In this document: positions 6,768 through 14,598 of the stretch, in pieces
How positions within the stretch are numbered: position 1 is the stretch's first letter
Layout: each line of letters begins with the position of its first letter
Assembly: GCA_041581135.1 (NCBI GenBank)
Contig: JBFGCM010000008.1
Span: 1 to 62,003, forward strand
Direction: 5' to 3'
Length of the DNA stretch: 62,003 nucleotides
DNA from: JBFGCM01 sp041581135
GTDB taxonomy: Bacteria; Actinomycetota; Acidimicrobiia; Spongiisociales; UBA5794
The notes under the pieces: model-generated
What the model was told of the DNA's origin: nothing
The model's input: the letters and a program-made list of their open reading frames with translations, nothing else
Database searches by the model: none
Position numbers and translations under genes: made by a program

Positions 6768-7397
6768 ATGAACGACCTGACGGCCCGTCAGCGGCAGATC
6801 CTCGAGCTCATCCTGGAGACCGTGAACGAGCGAGGCTATCCCCCGTCGGTCCGCGAGATCGGCGAGTCCGTGGGCCTCAGCTCACCGTCGACGGTCCACT
6901 CCCATCTCTCTGCGCTCGTCAAGGCCGGATACCTGCGACGCGACCCCTCCAAGCCGCGTGCCATCGAAGTGATCAAACCGATGGAGTCGGAGCTACCGAG
7001 TCTGCACCGGGCCCCGGTGCGCGATGTCCCATTGGTGGGGGCGATCGCCGCCGGCTCGCCGATCCTGGCAGAGGAGGACATCGACGAGATCTATCCCCTT
7101 CCCACCGAGCTGGTCGGCAACGACCCTGTCTTCATGGTTCGGGTGCGAGGCGACTCGATGATCGATGTCGGCATCTTCGACCAGGACTACGTGGTGGTCC
7201 GCAGGCAACCGGATGCCGACGATGGAGAACTCGTCGCCGCGCTGGTCGGTGGAGAAGAGGCCACGGTCAAACGGCTGCGGCGTCGCGGCGGACGCGTGGA
7301 GCTGATCGCAGAGAACCCCGACTATCCGCCGATGGTGTTCACCGAGGGCGTCCAGATCCTGGGCCGGGTGGTCGCCGTGCTCCGCAGAGTCGCCTAG
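6768..7397 (+). CDS. lexA: SOS repressor LexA
   Basis: A 209-residue repressor-protease. The winged-helix DNA-binding domain spans about residues 1-70, with recognition helix around SSPSTVHSHLSAL. The self-cleavage bond is Ala95-Gly96 in VGAIAAGSPIL, and the catalytic pair is Ser130 (GDSM) and Lys168 (TVKRL). RecA filaments trigger cleavage and derepress SOS genes; three cognate boxes lie just upstream and one upstream of recA. The start has GGAAGGA eight bases ahead. A 9-bp perfect stem (7415-7442), inside the tail of the convergent lipoprotein gene, may end transcription, but no T-run follows. Confidence 0.97.
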   Translation: MNDLTARQRQILELILETVNERGYPPSVREIGESVGLSSPSTVHSHLSALVKAGYLRRDPSKPRAIEVIKPMESELPSLHRAPVRDVPLVGAIAAGSPILAEEDIDEIYPLPTELVGNDPVFMVRVRGDSMIDVGIFDQDYVVVRRQPDADDGELVAALVGGEEATVKRLRRRGGRVELIAENPDYPPMVFTEGVQILGRVVAVLRRVA

Positions 7398-7402
7398 GAG
7401 CC

Positions 7403-7786
7403 TCAGGGCAGCAGCGCCACCCACTCCTCCACCTGGGTGGCGAAATCCGTAGGTGCCCGCACGTACCCCTCCCACCGATCAGACCGGAGCCAGCCGTCAC
7501 ACATCGTCACAACGGCCACGGTGCCGTCAGCGCGGAAGAACCGCAGCTCGTAGAAGGCGCAGCTCGCATCCACGGAGTCCCTTCGCTCAAGGGCTTCGTC
7601 GAGGGTTGACACCACTGCGGCCACCTCCTCGGCGTTCGACACGGTGAGCCAGCCATCAGAGCCCGCGACGGCGAGCTCCAGGGCGGTGGCATCGAGGAGC
7701 CCGATCTCCTCGGCGACGTTGGGCGTCTCGGCACCGCTACACGCCGCCAGCCAGAGCAGCACGAGCCCCAGCCAGATGCGTCTCAC
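7403..7786 (-). CDS. Small lipoprotein of unknown function
   Basis: 127 residues with a short signal peptide and lipobox LAAC (lipidated Cys16). No known domain is recognised. The mature part is acidic and has two further cysteines (about residues 77 and 95) that could pair outside the cell. The start overlaps the dapF stop by 4 bp, so it is the last gene of the rny-miaB-miaA-dapF string. This association is positional only. Confidence 0.75.
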   Translation of the reverse strand: MRRIWLGLVLLWLAACSGAETPNVAEEIGLLDATALELAVAGSDGWLTVSNAEEVAAVVSTLDEALERRDSVDASCAFYELRFFRADGTVAVVTMCDGWLRSDRWEGYVRAPTDFATQVEEWVALLP

Positions 7787-8541
7787 GGGAGTTGCCCGAC
7801 GAACACCTCATTGGCGGGACCGTCCAGCCATGCCCCATCGTCATCGAGTTCGACGATGAGGTCGCCACCGGGGAGCGCCACCGACACCCGCGACTTCGTG
7901 TGTCCCTGGTGGTGGGCGACGAATGCGGCAGCGGCGGCACCGCTGCCACAGGCGAGCGTCTCTCCCACGCCGCGCTCCCAGACTCGCAGCTCGATGCGCT
8001 CCTCGTCGACCACTCGAAGGAACTCTACGTTGGCGCCGTCGGGGAACATGGCATGCATCCCGATGGTCTTGCCCAACTGCTCCACCGGTGCCTCAGCCGG
8101 GTCGTCGACGAACAACACCGCGTGCGGGTTGCCGATCCCCACCGGGTGCACGGTCACCCCCGCCACCGACAATGTGTTGACCCGGTGGGCGTGCGGCACA
8201 CCGAGCAGCGCTCGCACCGTGCCGTCTTCACGCACTCGAACGGGTCGATCGCCGACGGCGGTCTCCACCAGGAACTCACGATCGGTGACGAGTCCGCGGT
8301 CATAGCTGTAGCGAGCCACGCATCGCAGCCCGTTCCCGCACATCTCCGAAGGAGAACCGTCGGCGTTCCAGTACCGCATCGCCACGCGGCCCGGGTCTCT
8401 GGGCGTCACCTCGAGCACCCCGTCGGCGCCGATGCCCCGCCGGCGCAGGCACCATCTGACGATGGCTTCCGGCTCGGGTTCCATCGGGCCGGCCACGACG
8501 ATGAAGTCGTTGCCGAGCCCCTCCATCTTCACGAAATCCAT
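7783..8541 (-). CDS. dapF: Diaminopimelate epimerase
   Basis: The enzyme interconverts LL- and meso-diaminopimelate for peptidoglycan and lysine. It is 252 residues, slightly short of the usual 270. The two active-site cysteines are present: Cys68 in MCGNGLRC and Cys198 in ACGSGA. The substrate motif GLGNDF is at the N-terminus. It overlaps miaA upstream by 13 bp and the lipoprotein downstream by 4 bp, so the group is probably one transcript. dapA and dapB are also in the window but in another cluster. Confidence 0.96.
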   Translation of the reverse strand: MDFVKMEGLGNDFIVVAGPMEPEPEAIVRWCLRRRGIGADGVLEVTPRDPGRVAMRYWNADGSPSEMCGNGLRCVARYSYDRGLVTDREFLVETAVGDRPVRVREDGTVRALLGVPHAHRVNTLSVAGVTVHPVGIGNPHAVLFVDDPAEAPVEQLGKTIGMHAMFPDGANVEFLRVVDEERIELRVWERGVGETLACGSGAAAAAFVAHHQGHTKSRVSVALPGGDLIVELDDDGAWLDGPANEVFVGQLP

Positions 8542-9443
8542 GCGTGCTCCAGCGTTTGTCGTGCCGAGGCCAGGCGCCGTGCGGCTTCATCGTGCCACGG
8601 GATCCACGATATTCGGGGATCTTTGCGGAAATACGTGCGCTGCCTTCCGGCGAGACTCGTCGTGGCGTCGATACCGGCACGCCGTCCCGTCGCCAGGTCA
8701 GCTTCCCCCCGCACCACCGGCAACAGCTCCTTGTAGCCCACCGCCTGACGCGCCGTGGGACCGAGGTCGTCGGCGAGCCCCTCGACCTCGGAGAGCAAGC
8801 CGGCATCGAGCATGGCATCGAACCGCTGCCGGGCTCGTTCCGGCAGGTGGGCCCCGGCGTCGATGCCGATGGCGTCGAACGGTCTGATCGCCTCGAACTG
8901 CCGGACCGCCTGCGCCGCCGGCCGAGCAGCCCGCTGCGATGGTCCTTCGCCGGTGAGGTGGACGATCTCGAGTGCGCGCAAGACCCTGCGAGGGTTGGCG
9001 AGGTCCACGTGGTGCGCTGCTGCCGGATCGGCCGCCAACAGCATTCGGCGACGATCTTCGACCGGCAGGGCCTCCAACTCACTGCGCACCGAGTCGTCCG
9101 TCGGGGGGAACTCCAGAGGATCCAGGAGCGATCGGTAGTGGAGCCCCGACCCGCCAGCGACGATCACCGCCGCCCGGCGACGCTCCGCGTCGGCGAGGGC
9201 GGCGCGACCGGCTCTCTGGAACTCGGCGACGCTGAACGCATCCTGCGGCTCCACGATGTCGATGAGATGGTGGGGTATCTCGGCCCGGAGGTCGGGCGAC
9301 GGTTTGGCCGTGCCGATGTCCATGCGCCGATACACCTGCATGGAGTCGACCGAGATGATCTCGGCGTCCAACCACCGAGCCAGCTCGACCGCGACCTCGC
9401 TCTTCCCCGATGCGGTGGGTCCGACGACGGCGACGAGCCTCAG
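8529..9443 (-). CDS. miaA: tRNA dimethylallyltransferase
   Basis: MiaA prenylates A37 in tRNAs reading UNN codons, the substrate for MiaB encoded just upstream. The P-loop GPTASGKS lies at the N-terminus, followed by DSMQVYRRMDIGTAKP. The longest open frame begins 64 codons earlier with non-homologous sequence. I place the start at the CTG (9443-9441) that overlaps the miaB stop, because GGGGGA lies six bases upstream and the resulting 304 residues match family length. An upstream GTG at 9515 is the alternative. A CTG start is rare, so this call is tentative. Confidence 0.9.
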   Translation of the reverse strand: MRLVAVVGPTASGKSEVAVELARWLDAEIISVDSMQVYRRMDIGTAKPSPDLRAEIPHHLIDIVEPQDAFSVAEFQRAGRAALADAERRRAAVIVAGGSGLHYRSLLDPLEFPPTDDSVRSELEALPVEDRRRMLLAADPAAAHHVDLANPRRVLRALEIVHLTGEGPSQRAARPAAQAVRQFEAIRPFDAIGIDAGAHLPERARQRFDAMLDAGLLSEVEGLADDLGPTARQAVGYKELLPVVRGEADLATGRRAGIDATTSLAGRQRTYFRKDPRISWIPWHDEAARRLASARQTLEHAWIS

Positions 9444-10825
9444 GCGAGGTCCCCCATCAGGTGGTGGGGTGCCGCCCGGGTGACCGTGGCATGGAACATG
9501 GCTCCTGCCGGCCACTGACCGGCGACGTGCACGATCTTGTTGGTCCTGGTGCGGGCGGTCACCACGGCCGGGTCTTTGCGCGACGGGCCCTCGGACATCA
9601 CCTCGACCGTGCGGCCGACCAGCGCCTCGTTGCATTCCAGCGAGATCTGGCGCTGCAGGTCCACCAGGCGGTCGAATCGCTCCTGGATTATCGGCCGAGG
9701 CACCTGGTGGTCATACTCGGCGGCCGGGGTACCGGGACGTGGTGAATACTGAAACATGAAGGCGGAGTCGAAACGTGCCTGCGCCACGGCGTCGAGGGTG
9801 GCCTCGAAGTCCTCGGTGGTCTCGCCCGGAAAGCCGACGATGAGGTCGGTGGACACGGCCAAGCCGGGGACGATGCCACGGATCATCTCCAACTTGGCGA
9901 GGAATCGCTCCGCGGTGTAGCCCCGGTGCATCGCAGCGAGGATACGATTGCTGCCCGACTGCAGCGGAAAGTGCAGCTGCTCGCACACGGCCGGGGTCTC
10001 GGCCATGGCGCGGGCGACGTCTTCCCGGATGTCCTTCGGATGTGGACTCGTGTAGCGGATACGGTCGATGCCTTCGATCTCGCCCACCCTCCGCAGCAGG
10101 TCGGCGAACACGGGCTTGCGCCCGTTCAGATCCAGGTCGCGTCCGTAGCTGTTGACATTCTGGCCGAGCAGGGTCACTTCGCGAACACCGTCCGCGGCGA
10201 GGCGCCGGACCTCCCGCAAGATATCGGAGGGGCGCCGGCTGATCTCTCTGCCCCGCACCAGCGGCACGATGCAGAACGTACACGAGTTGTTGCATCCGAT
10301 GGTGATGGTCACCCAGGCCGAGTGCGCCAGTTCCCGCCTGGCAGGGAGCGCCGACGGGAACTCCTCGGTGGAGGTCGTCTCTTCCCAGATCTCCGTGATC
10401 GGACCCCACTCGTCGGCGTGGTCGAGCAAGTCGAGCACACGATGCGTGTTGTGGGTGCCGAACACGACGTCCACCCACTCGGCCTGATCCTGGATGGCCT
10501 CACGGTCCTTCTGCGCCATGCAGCCGCCCACCACGATCCGCATGCCGGGACGGCCCCGCTTGGCGCTGCGCAGTGCGCCCAGGTAGCCGTACAGTTTTTG
10601 GTCGGCGTTCTCCCGGATGGTGCACGTGTTGACCACGACCACGTCGGCTTCGGCGGGATCGGCGACGCGGGTGAGGCCGTCCGACTCGAGGAGCCCAGAG
10701 ATGCGCTCCGAGTCGTGCTCGTTCATCTGACAGCCGAACGTGCGCATGAAGTACGTGCCGCCCTCCCGCGTGGGTGGGCGCGTCTCCTTCATCTGTGGGA
10801 TGCCGAGTGGCGTCGTGGTCGTCAC
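9440..10825 (-). CDS. miaB: tRNA-2-methylthio-N6-dimethylallyladenosine synthase
   Basis: A 461-residue radical-SAM methylthiotransferase acting on i6A37 of tRNA. The N-terminal UPF0004 domain carries Cys32, Cys68 and Cys102 for the auxiliary 4Fe-4S cluster. The radical-SAM triad is Cys178, Cys182 and Cys185 (CNNSCTFC). A TRAM domain closes the protein. It starts 8 bp after rny and is followed directly by miaA, so modification steps one and two are co-expressed. An ATG 11 codons downstream is an alternative start. Confidence 0.96.
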   Translation of the reverse strand: MTTTTPLGIPQMKETRPPTREGGTYFMRTFGCQMNEHDSERISGLLESDGLTRVADPAEADVVVVNTCTIRENADQKLYGYLGALRSAKRGRPGMRIVVGGCMAQKDREAIQDQAEWVDVVFGTHNTHRVLDLLDHADEWGPITEIWEETTSTEEFPSALPARRELAHSAWVTITIGCNNSCTFCIVPLVRGREISRRPSDILREVRRLAADGVREVTLLGQNVNSYGRDLDLNGRKPVFADLLRRVGEIEGIDRIRYTSPHPKDIREDVARAMAETPAVCEQLHFPLQSGSNRILAAMHRGYTAERFLAKLEMIRGIVPGLAVSTDLIVGFPGETTEDFEATLDAVAQARFDSAFMFQYSPRPGTPAAEYDHQVPRPIIQERFDRLVDLQRQISLECNEALVGRTVEVMSEGPSRKDPAVVTARTRTNKIVHVAGQWPAGAMFHATVTRAAPHHLMGDLA

Positions 10826-10833
10826 GGTGGCCT

Positions 10834-12360
10834 CTAGCGGGCGTAGTCCTTGGCGCGGTACTCGCGGATGACCGTCACCTCGATCTGTCCCGGATACTGT
10901 AAGTCCGCCTCGAGCCGGCGGGCAACGGAACGGGCGAGATCGGCGGCGGCGGCGTCATCGACCGTTCCGGGATCCACCACCACCCTCACCTCGCGGCCGG
11001 CCTGCATGGCGAACACGCGCTCGACGCCGTCGAAGGAACCGGCCAGCTCCTCGAGCCGCTCGAGCCGCCGGACATAGGACTCGAACCGCTCGCTGCGGGC
11101 TCCCGGGCGGGCCGCCGACACGCTGTCGGCGGCCTGGACGATCACTGCGGTCAACGTCCGCGGCTCCACCTCGTTGTGGTGCGCCTCGATGGCATGCACG
11201 ATGCCGGCCTCCTCCCCGAACCGCCGGGCGATCTCAGCACCGATCAGCGCATGTGATCCACCCACCTCGTGGGTGACGGCCTTGCCCAGGTCGTGGAGAA
11301 AGGCGGCGCGCTTGGCTTCTTCGGGGTCGATACCCAGCTCGGCGGCGAGCATCCCGGCGATGTGGGACGACTCCACCAGGTGGCTGAGCACGTTCTGTCC
11401 GTATGAGGTTCGGTACTTGAGCCGGCCGAGCAGCGTGACCAGCTCGCTGTGGACCCGGCTCACGCCCACCTCGAGCATGGCCCATTCGCCGGCGTCCTTG
11501 ATGGACTGTTCGACCTCCGCCGTCGCCTTCTCCAGCGCCTCTTCGATGGATGCCGGATGGATGCGACCATCCTCGACCAAGCGGACGAGGGCGAGCCGTG
11601 CCACCTCCCGGCGCACGGGATCGAACGACGACACGGACACGGCTTCCGGGGTGTCATCCACGATGAGGTCCACCCCGGTGACAGCTTCGAAGGTGCGGAT
11701 GTTGCGGCCGTCCCGCCCGATGATGCGGCCCTTCATGGCCTCCGACGGCAGCTGTACCACCGACGTCGCGGTCTCGTTCACGACGCTGCCGGCCATGCGC
11801 TGTACGGCCGTCGCCAGTATGCGTCGCGCTCGCCGGTCGGCTTCTTCACGAGCCCGAGTCTCGATGTCGCGCACCAGGACCATGGCGTCGCGACGCGCCT
11901 CGTCCTCGACGCGCTGCAGAAGCTCGTCCTTGGCCGCTCGGGAGTCGAAACCGGCGACGCGCTCGAGATCGGCGCGCACCCCCTCTCGCTCGGTGTCGAC
12001 ATCGGCGCGGAGGGTCGTCACGTCCTTTTCGCGCTCGATGAGGAGCTCCTCGCGTTGCGCCAGGTTGGCGGCACGCTGCTCGAGCGTGTCTTCGCGTTGG
12101 GTGAGACGCTCCTCGACCGCCGTCGCTTCGAGGCGACGGTGCTCCAATGCGGCATCTTCACGCTCTCGGTATGCGTCGGCCTTGGCCCGGGCTTCTTCCT
12201 CGGCCCGTGTCAACACTCGCTGTGCCTCGAGCCTGGCCTTCGAGACGACCTCCTCGGCTGCGCCGGCCGCTCGCCGCGTCGTCACGAGCCGGACGAACCA
12301 TCCGATGAGGAAACCAACCGCGATCGCACCGAGTCCGATCACAACGGTCACGACGTCCAT
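10834..12360 (-). CDS. rny: Ribonuclease Y
   Basis: A membrane-anchored endoribonuclease that initiates mRNA decay. The 508-residue protein has an N-terminal transmembrane helix (about 4-25), a long charged coiled coil (about 30-200), a KH domain (motif GRIIGRDGRNIRTFE) and an HD domain with the metal pair in FLHDLGKA. The start is ATG 12360 with AAGGGA upstream; the longer frame adds residues from the leader. It lies between recA and miaB, where many actinobacteria carry recX instead; I see no recX. The leader has a promoter candidate and a strong hairpin. Confidence 0.95.
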   Translation of the reverse strand: MDVVTVVIGLGAIAVGFLIGWFVRLVTTRRAAGAAEEVVSKARLEAQRVLTRAEEEARAKADAYREREDAALEHRRLEATAVEERLTQREDTLEQRAANLAQREELLIEREKDVTTLRADVDTEREGVRADLERVAGFDSRAAKDELLQRVEDEARRDAMVLVRDIETRAREEADRRARRILATAVQRMAGSVVNETATSVVQLPSEAMKGRIIGRDGRNIRTFEAVTGVDLIVDDTPEAVSVSSFDPVRREVARLALVRLVEDGRIHPASIEEALEKATAEVEQSIKDAGEWAMLEVGVSRVHSELVTLLGRLKYRTSYGQNVLSHLVESSHIAGMLAAELGIDPEEAKRAAFLHDLGKAVTHEVGGSHALIGAEIARRFGEEAGIVHAIEAHHNEVEPRTLTAVIVQAADSVSAARPGARSERFESYVRRLERLEELAGSFDGVERVFAMQAGREVRVVVDPGTVDDAAAADLARSVARRLEADLQYPGQIEVTVIREYRAKDYAR

Positions 12361-12391
12361 CGTGTGTCCCTTCCCCGATCGATACGTAGAC

Positions 12392-12417
12392 GTGCCGAGC
12401 CGCGAACGGCTCGGCAC
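12392..12417 (-). promoter_or_regulatory. Perfect 11-bp hairpin in the rny leader
   Basis: GTGCCGAGCCG pairs with CGGCTCGGCAC around a four-base loop, ending about 31 nt upstream of the rny start codon. No T-run follows, so it is unlikely to terminate. A sensor or cleavage site for autoregulation by RNase Y is an inference. Confidence 0.6.
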
Positions 12418-12531
12418 ACACAAGAAACAGACGCGCGCAACCTCAAGTCACGTTGGTTACTGGGCCTCCGAGAGTCTTGGTATCGATCATTGGTGTCTCT
12501 TTGTTTGCTGTTGTGTTGTGTGTGTCCTCGC

Positions 12532-12560
12532 ATCGTACTCACAACGACGCCCAACGTGAA
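12532..12560 (-). promoter_or_regulatory. Candidate rny promoter
   Basis: On the minus strand TTCACG, a 17-bp spacer and TACGAT. It lies after the recA terminator and gives a leader of about 165 nt whose first 35 nt are almost only A, C and G (ACACACACAACACAACAGC). Confidence 0.45.
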
Positions 12561-12585
12561 CCGCGAATTCCGGAGCTAACTCGCG

Positions 12586-12611
12586 AAAAACCGGTTGCCC
12601 GAGGCAGCCGG
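12586..12611 (-). terminator. Intrinsic terminator of recA
   Basis: On the minus strand a 9-bp stem with one wobble pair (CCGGCTGCC with GGCAACCGG) around a 3-base loop, followed at once by TTTTT. It begins 25 bp after the recA stop and separates recA from rny. Confidence 0.85.
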
Positions 12612-12635
12612 CTCGTATCGACGCCGGAATGTGGT

Positions 12636-13691
12636 TCAGGATTCCTCGACGGCCTGGACGGCTTCGTCATCCGGGTCGGCGTCGGTGTCGTCGGCGTTCT
12701 CCTCCGCGCCACCGAGCCCTACGGCCTCGAGCACCCGAGCCTGCAGTGTCACTGCGATCTCCATGTTGTCCCGGATGAACTGCTTGGCCTTCTCCCGACC
12801 CTGACCGAGCTGATCACCGTCGAACGTGTACCACGCCCCCGCCTTCTGGACGATCCCCTGCTCGACGGCCACATCGAGAAGGCTGCCCTCTCGAGAAATG
12901 CCCTCGCCGAACATGATGTCGAACTCCGCCAGGCGGAACGGAGGCGCCACCTTGTTTTTGACGACCTTGGCCCGTACCCGGTTGCCGATGTTGTCCGTGC
13001 CCGACTTGATGGCCTCGATGCGGCGGACGTCGATGCGCACGCTTGCGTAGAACTTGAGGGCCCGGCCGCCCGGCGTCGTCTCGGGTGAACCGAACATGAC
13101 ACCGATCTTCTCGCGCAGCTGGTTGATGAAGACCGCCGTGGTGTCCGACCGGTTGATGGTGCCCGCCAACTTGCGCAACGCCTGGGACATCAACCGCGCC
13201 TGGAGCCCGACGTGGGTGTCACCCATGTCGCCCTCCAGCTCGGCACGGGGTACCAGCGCCGCCACCGAGTCCACCACCACGACGTCGAGAGCACCGGAGC
13301 GAACGAGCATGTCGGTGATCTCGAGGGCCTGCTCACCCGTGTCGGGCTGGGAGATCAGCAACTCGTCGACGTCGACGCCCAGCGCCTTGGCGTACACCGG
13401 ATCGAGGGCGTGCTCGGCGTCGATGAAGGCGGCGACGCCTCCATTGCGTTGCGCCTCGGCCACCACGTGGAGCGCCAGGGTGGTCTTGCCGGAGGACTCG
13501 GGACCGTAGATCTCGACGATGCGGCCACGGGGAACCCCGCCGATGCCCAGAGCCAGGTCGAGTGAGAGTGCCCCGGTGGGGATGGCGGCGACATTGCGGA
13601 CGCCGCCCTCGCCGAGCTTCATGATGGCGCCCTTGCCGAACTGACGCTCGATCTGCGACACCGCCATCTCGAGATTCTTGTCTCGTTCCAC
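12636..13691 (-). CDS. recA: Recombinase RecA
   Basis: 351 residues, 67-90 per cent of which is the conserved ATPase core: Walker A GPESSGKTT (about 62-70), Walker B VVVVDSVAAL, the loop L2 segment and the INQLREKIGVMFG motif. The tail is acidic (repeated Asp/Glu), as usual. No intein is present, unlike some mycobacteria. The start is GTG with AAGGGAG seven bases ahead. Control: a LexA-boxed sigma70-type promoter about 136 nt upstream and a PafBC-type promoter about 30 nt upstream. Transcription ends at the hairpin at 12586-12611. Confidence 0.98.
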   Translation of the reverse strand: MERDKNLEMAVSQIERQFGKGAIMKLGEGGVRNVAAIPTGALSLDLALGIGGVPRGRIVEIYGPESSGKTTLALHVVAEAQRNGGVAAFIDAEHALDPVYAKALGVDVDELLISQPDTGEQALEITDMLVRSGALDVVVVDSVAALVPRAELEGDMGDTHVGLQARLMSQALRKLAGTINRSDTTAVFINQLREKIGVMFGSPETTPGGRALKFYASVRIDVRRIEAIKSGTDNIGNRVRAKVVKNKVAPPFRLAEFDIMFGEGISREGSLLDVAVEQGIVQKAGAWYTFDGDQLGQGREKAKQFIRDNMEIAVTLQARVLEAVGLGGAEENADDTDADPDDEAVQAVEES

Positions 13692-13726
13692 CTGGGGGCT
13701 CCCTTCGTATGTCTACTGGTCCTCAC

Positions 13727-13749
13727 ACCGTATGGGCCGGGAGTGACAG
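13727..13749 (-). promoter_or_regulatory. PafBC-type (RecA/LexA-independent) promoter of recA
   Basis: On the minus strand CTGTCACTC, the 8-bp spacer CCGGCCCA, then TACGGT. It fits tTGTCRgtg-N8-TAnnnT, the element used by PafBC in mycobacteria. Spacer and -10 are identical to the LysM-gene element. The predicted leader is about 29 nt. Confidence 0.65.
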
Positions 13750-13833
13750 ATTCTCTCGGGCCGGATCTCTTCGGGCCGGCTGGTTTGGCACGCGTCTGAA
13801 TTACCTGCCTGTAACTCTCATGGACAAGAGGGA

Positions 13834-13862
13834 AATCTACCCGAACGCCTGTTCGATGTCCA
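13834..13862 (-). promoter_or_regulatory. LexA-controlled sigma70-type promoter of recA
   Basis: On the minus strand TGGACA, a 17-bp spacer and TAGATT, with the SOS box inside the spacer. The -10 lies 143 bp from the start codon, exactly the distance found for the LysM gene. Confidence 0.7.
13841..13856. promoter_or_regulatory. SOS (LexA) box of recA
   Basis: CCGAACGCCTGTTCGA, with intact GAAC-N4-GTTC half-sites, lies between the -35 and -10 of the upstream recA promoter. Confidence 0.9.
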
Positions 13863-13998
13863 GGATTCGCAGGCACGCAACAGTTGGCCGCATTGGCTCG
13901 CGGCTCAGCGCAGGGGACCTGCACGAGTGACGCCCCCGAAGGCGCCCAGCCAGCTCATTCAGAGTGCCGGCTCACAGACCGCGCAGTTCGTCAGTTCA

Positions 13999-14394
13999 TC
14001 AGGACGTGTACTCGTCCCAGGCGTACTGGTCGCTGCCGAAGCTCCAGAACTCGACCACCTGTCCATCGCGGATGTGTGCGGTGTCACATGTGGTGATGTC
14101 AACCGACTTGCCGCTCGAGCCACCGGCTGTGAGGCGCGTCAGCACAACCGAGTGATCGTCGTTCGCCAGAATGTCGTGCACTTCGAGTTGCAGCGTTCCT
14201 TCGCTCTTCTCGACCAGTTTTCCGAAGAAGCCGAAGATGGCGTCTCTACCGTTGTAGTCACCCGCAAGAGCGCCCCGTCCGGCGACATGCCACACCGCAT
14301 CCTCGGCGATGAGCTCGGTCAATGTCTCCATGTCACCCGCAGAGAAGGCGGCGTAGCCGCGTCTCGACAGCTCGACATTTGGGTGTTCATCCAT
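13999..14394 (-). CDS. SnoaL-like (NTF2-fold) protein
   Basis: 131 residues with the cone-shaped alpha+beta NTF2/SnoaL fold pattern: N-terminal helices (RRGYAAFSAGDMETL), then the typical DAVWHVAGRG and the later strand HIRDGQVVEFWSF. Members include isomerases, hydrolases and non-enzymatic binders, so no reaction is assigned. The start is ATG 14394, with AAAGGAG five bases upstream; the upstream part of the open frame is arginine-rich noise. It stands alone between recA control DNA and thpR. Confidence 0.75.
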   Translation of the reverse strand: MDEHPNVELSRRGYAAFSAGDMETLTELIAEDAVWHVAGRGALAGDYNGRDAIFGFFGKLVEKSEGTLQLEVHDILANDDHSVVLTRLTAGGSSGKSVDITTCDTAHIRDGQVVEFWSFGSDQYAWDEYTS

Positions 14395-14524
14395 GCCGAC
14401 TCCTTTCCCGTGCGGCCCTCCCAAGCGTACGTGGCGTCGCCGCCGATGAGGGCCCGGATTTCGCTGGCCAACCCGCAGCGACGACTTGCCGCACACGCCA
14501 GGCTTCGCTCGCAGACTCGCTCGC

Positions 14525-14554
14525 TCCCAGATGCGCGCCGGCGCGCATCTGGGA
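14525..14554. repeat. 30-bp perfect palindrome
   Basis: TCCCAGATGCGCGCC is followed directly by its exact reverse complement, with no spacer, in the 204-bp gap between thpR and the SnoaL-like gene. It could be a 3'-end RNA hairpin or a dimeric protein site. No T-run follows on either strand. Confidence 0.7.
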
Positions 14555-14598
14555 TCTGGAAGCAGGGCCCGCCAGGGCCGAAGCGATCTGGCTCCTTC

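Noticed and set aside
7415..7442. Hairpin after lexA as intrinsic terminator
   Set aside because: The 9-bp stem is perfect but lies in the coding part of the lipoprotein gene and no T-run follows, so I kept it only as a remark.
11174..12559. Long plus-strand frame opposite rny (461 codons)
   Set aside because: It mirrors the Arg/Glu-rich coiled coil as Ser/Arg runs; rny has complete KH and HD domains on the other strand.
12361..12635. Search for recX downstream of recA
   Set aside because: The 275-bp gap is too short and holds a terminator, promoter and leader instead.
12636..13691. Intein in recA
   Set aside because: The 351-residue length and uninterrupted P-loop and L2 region show none.
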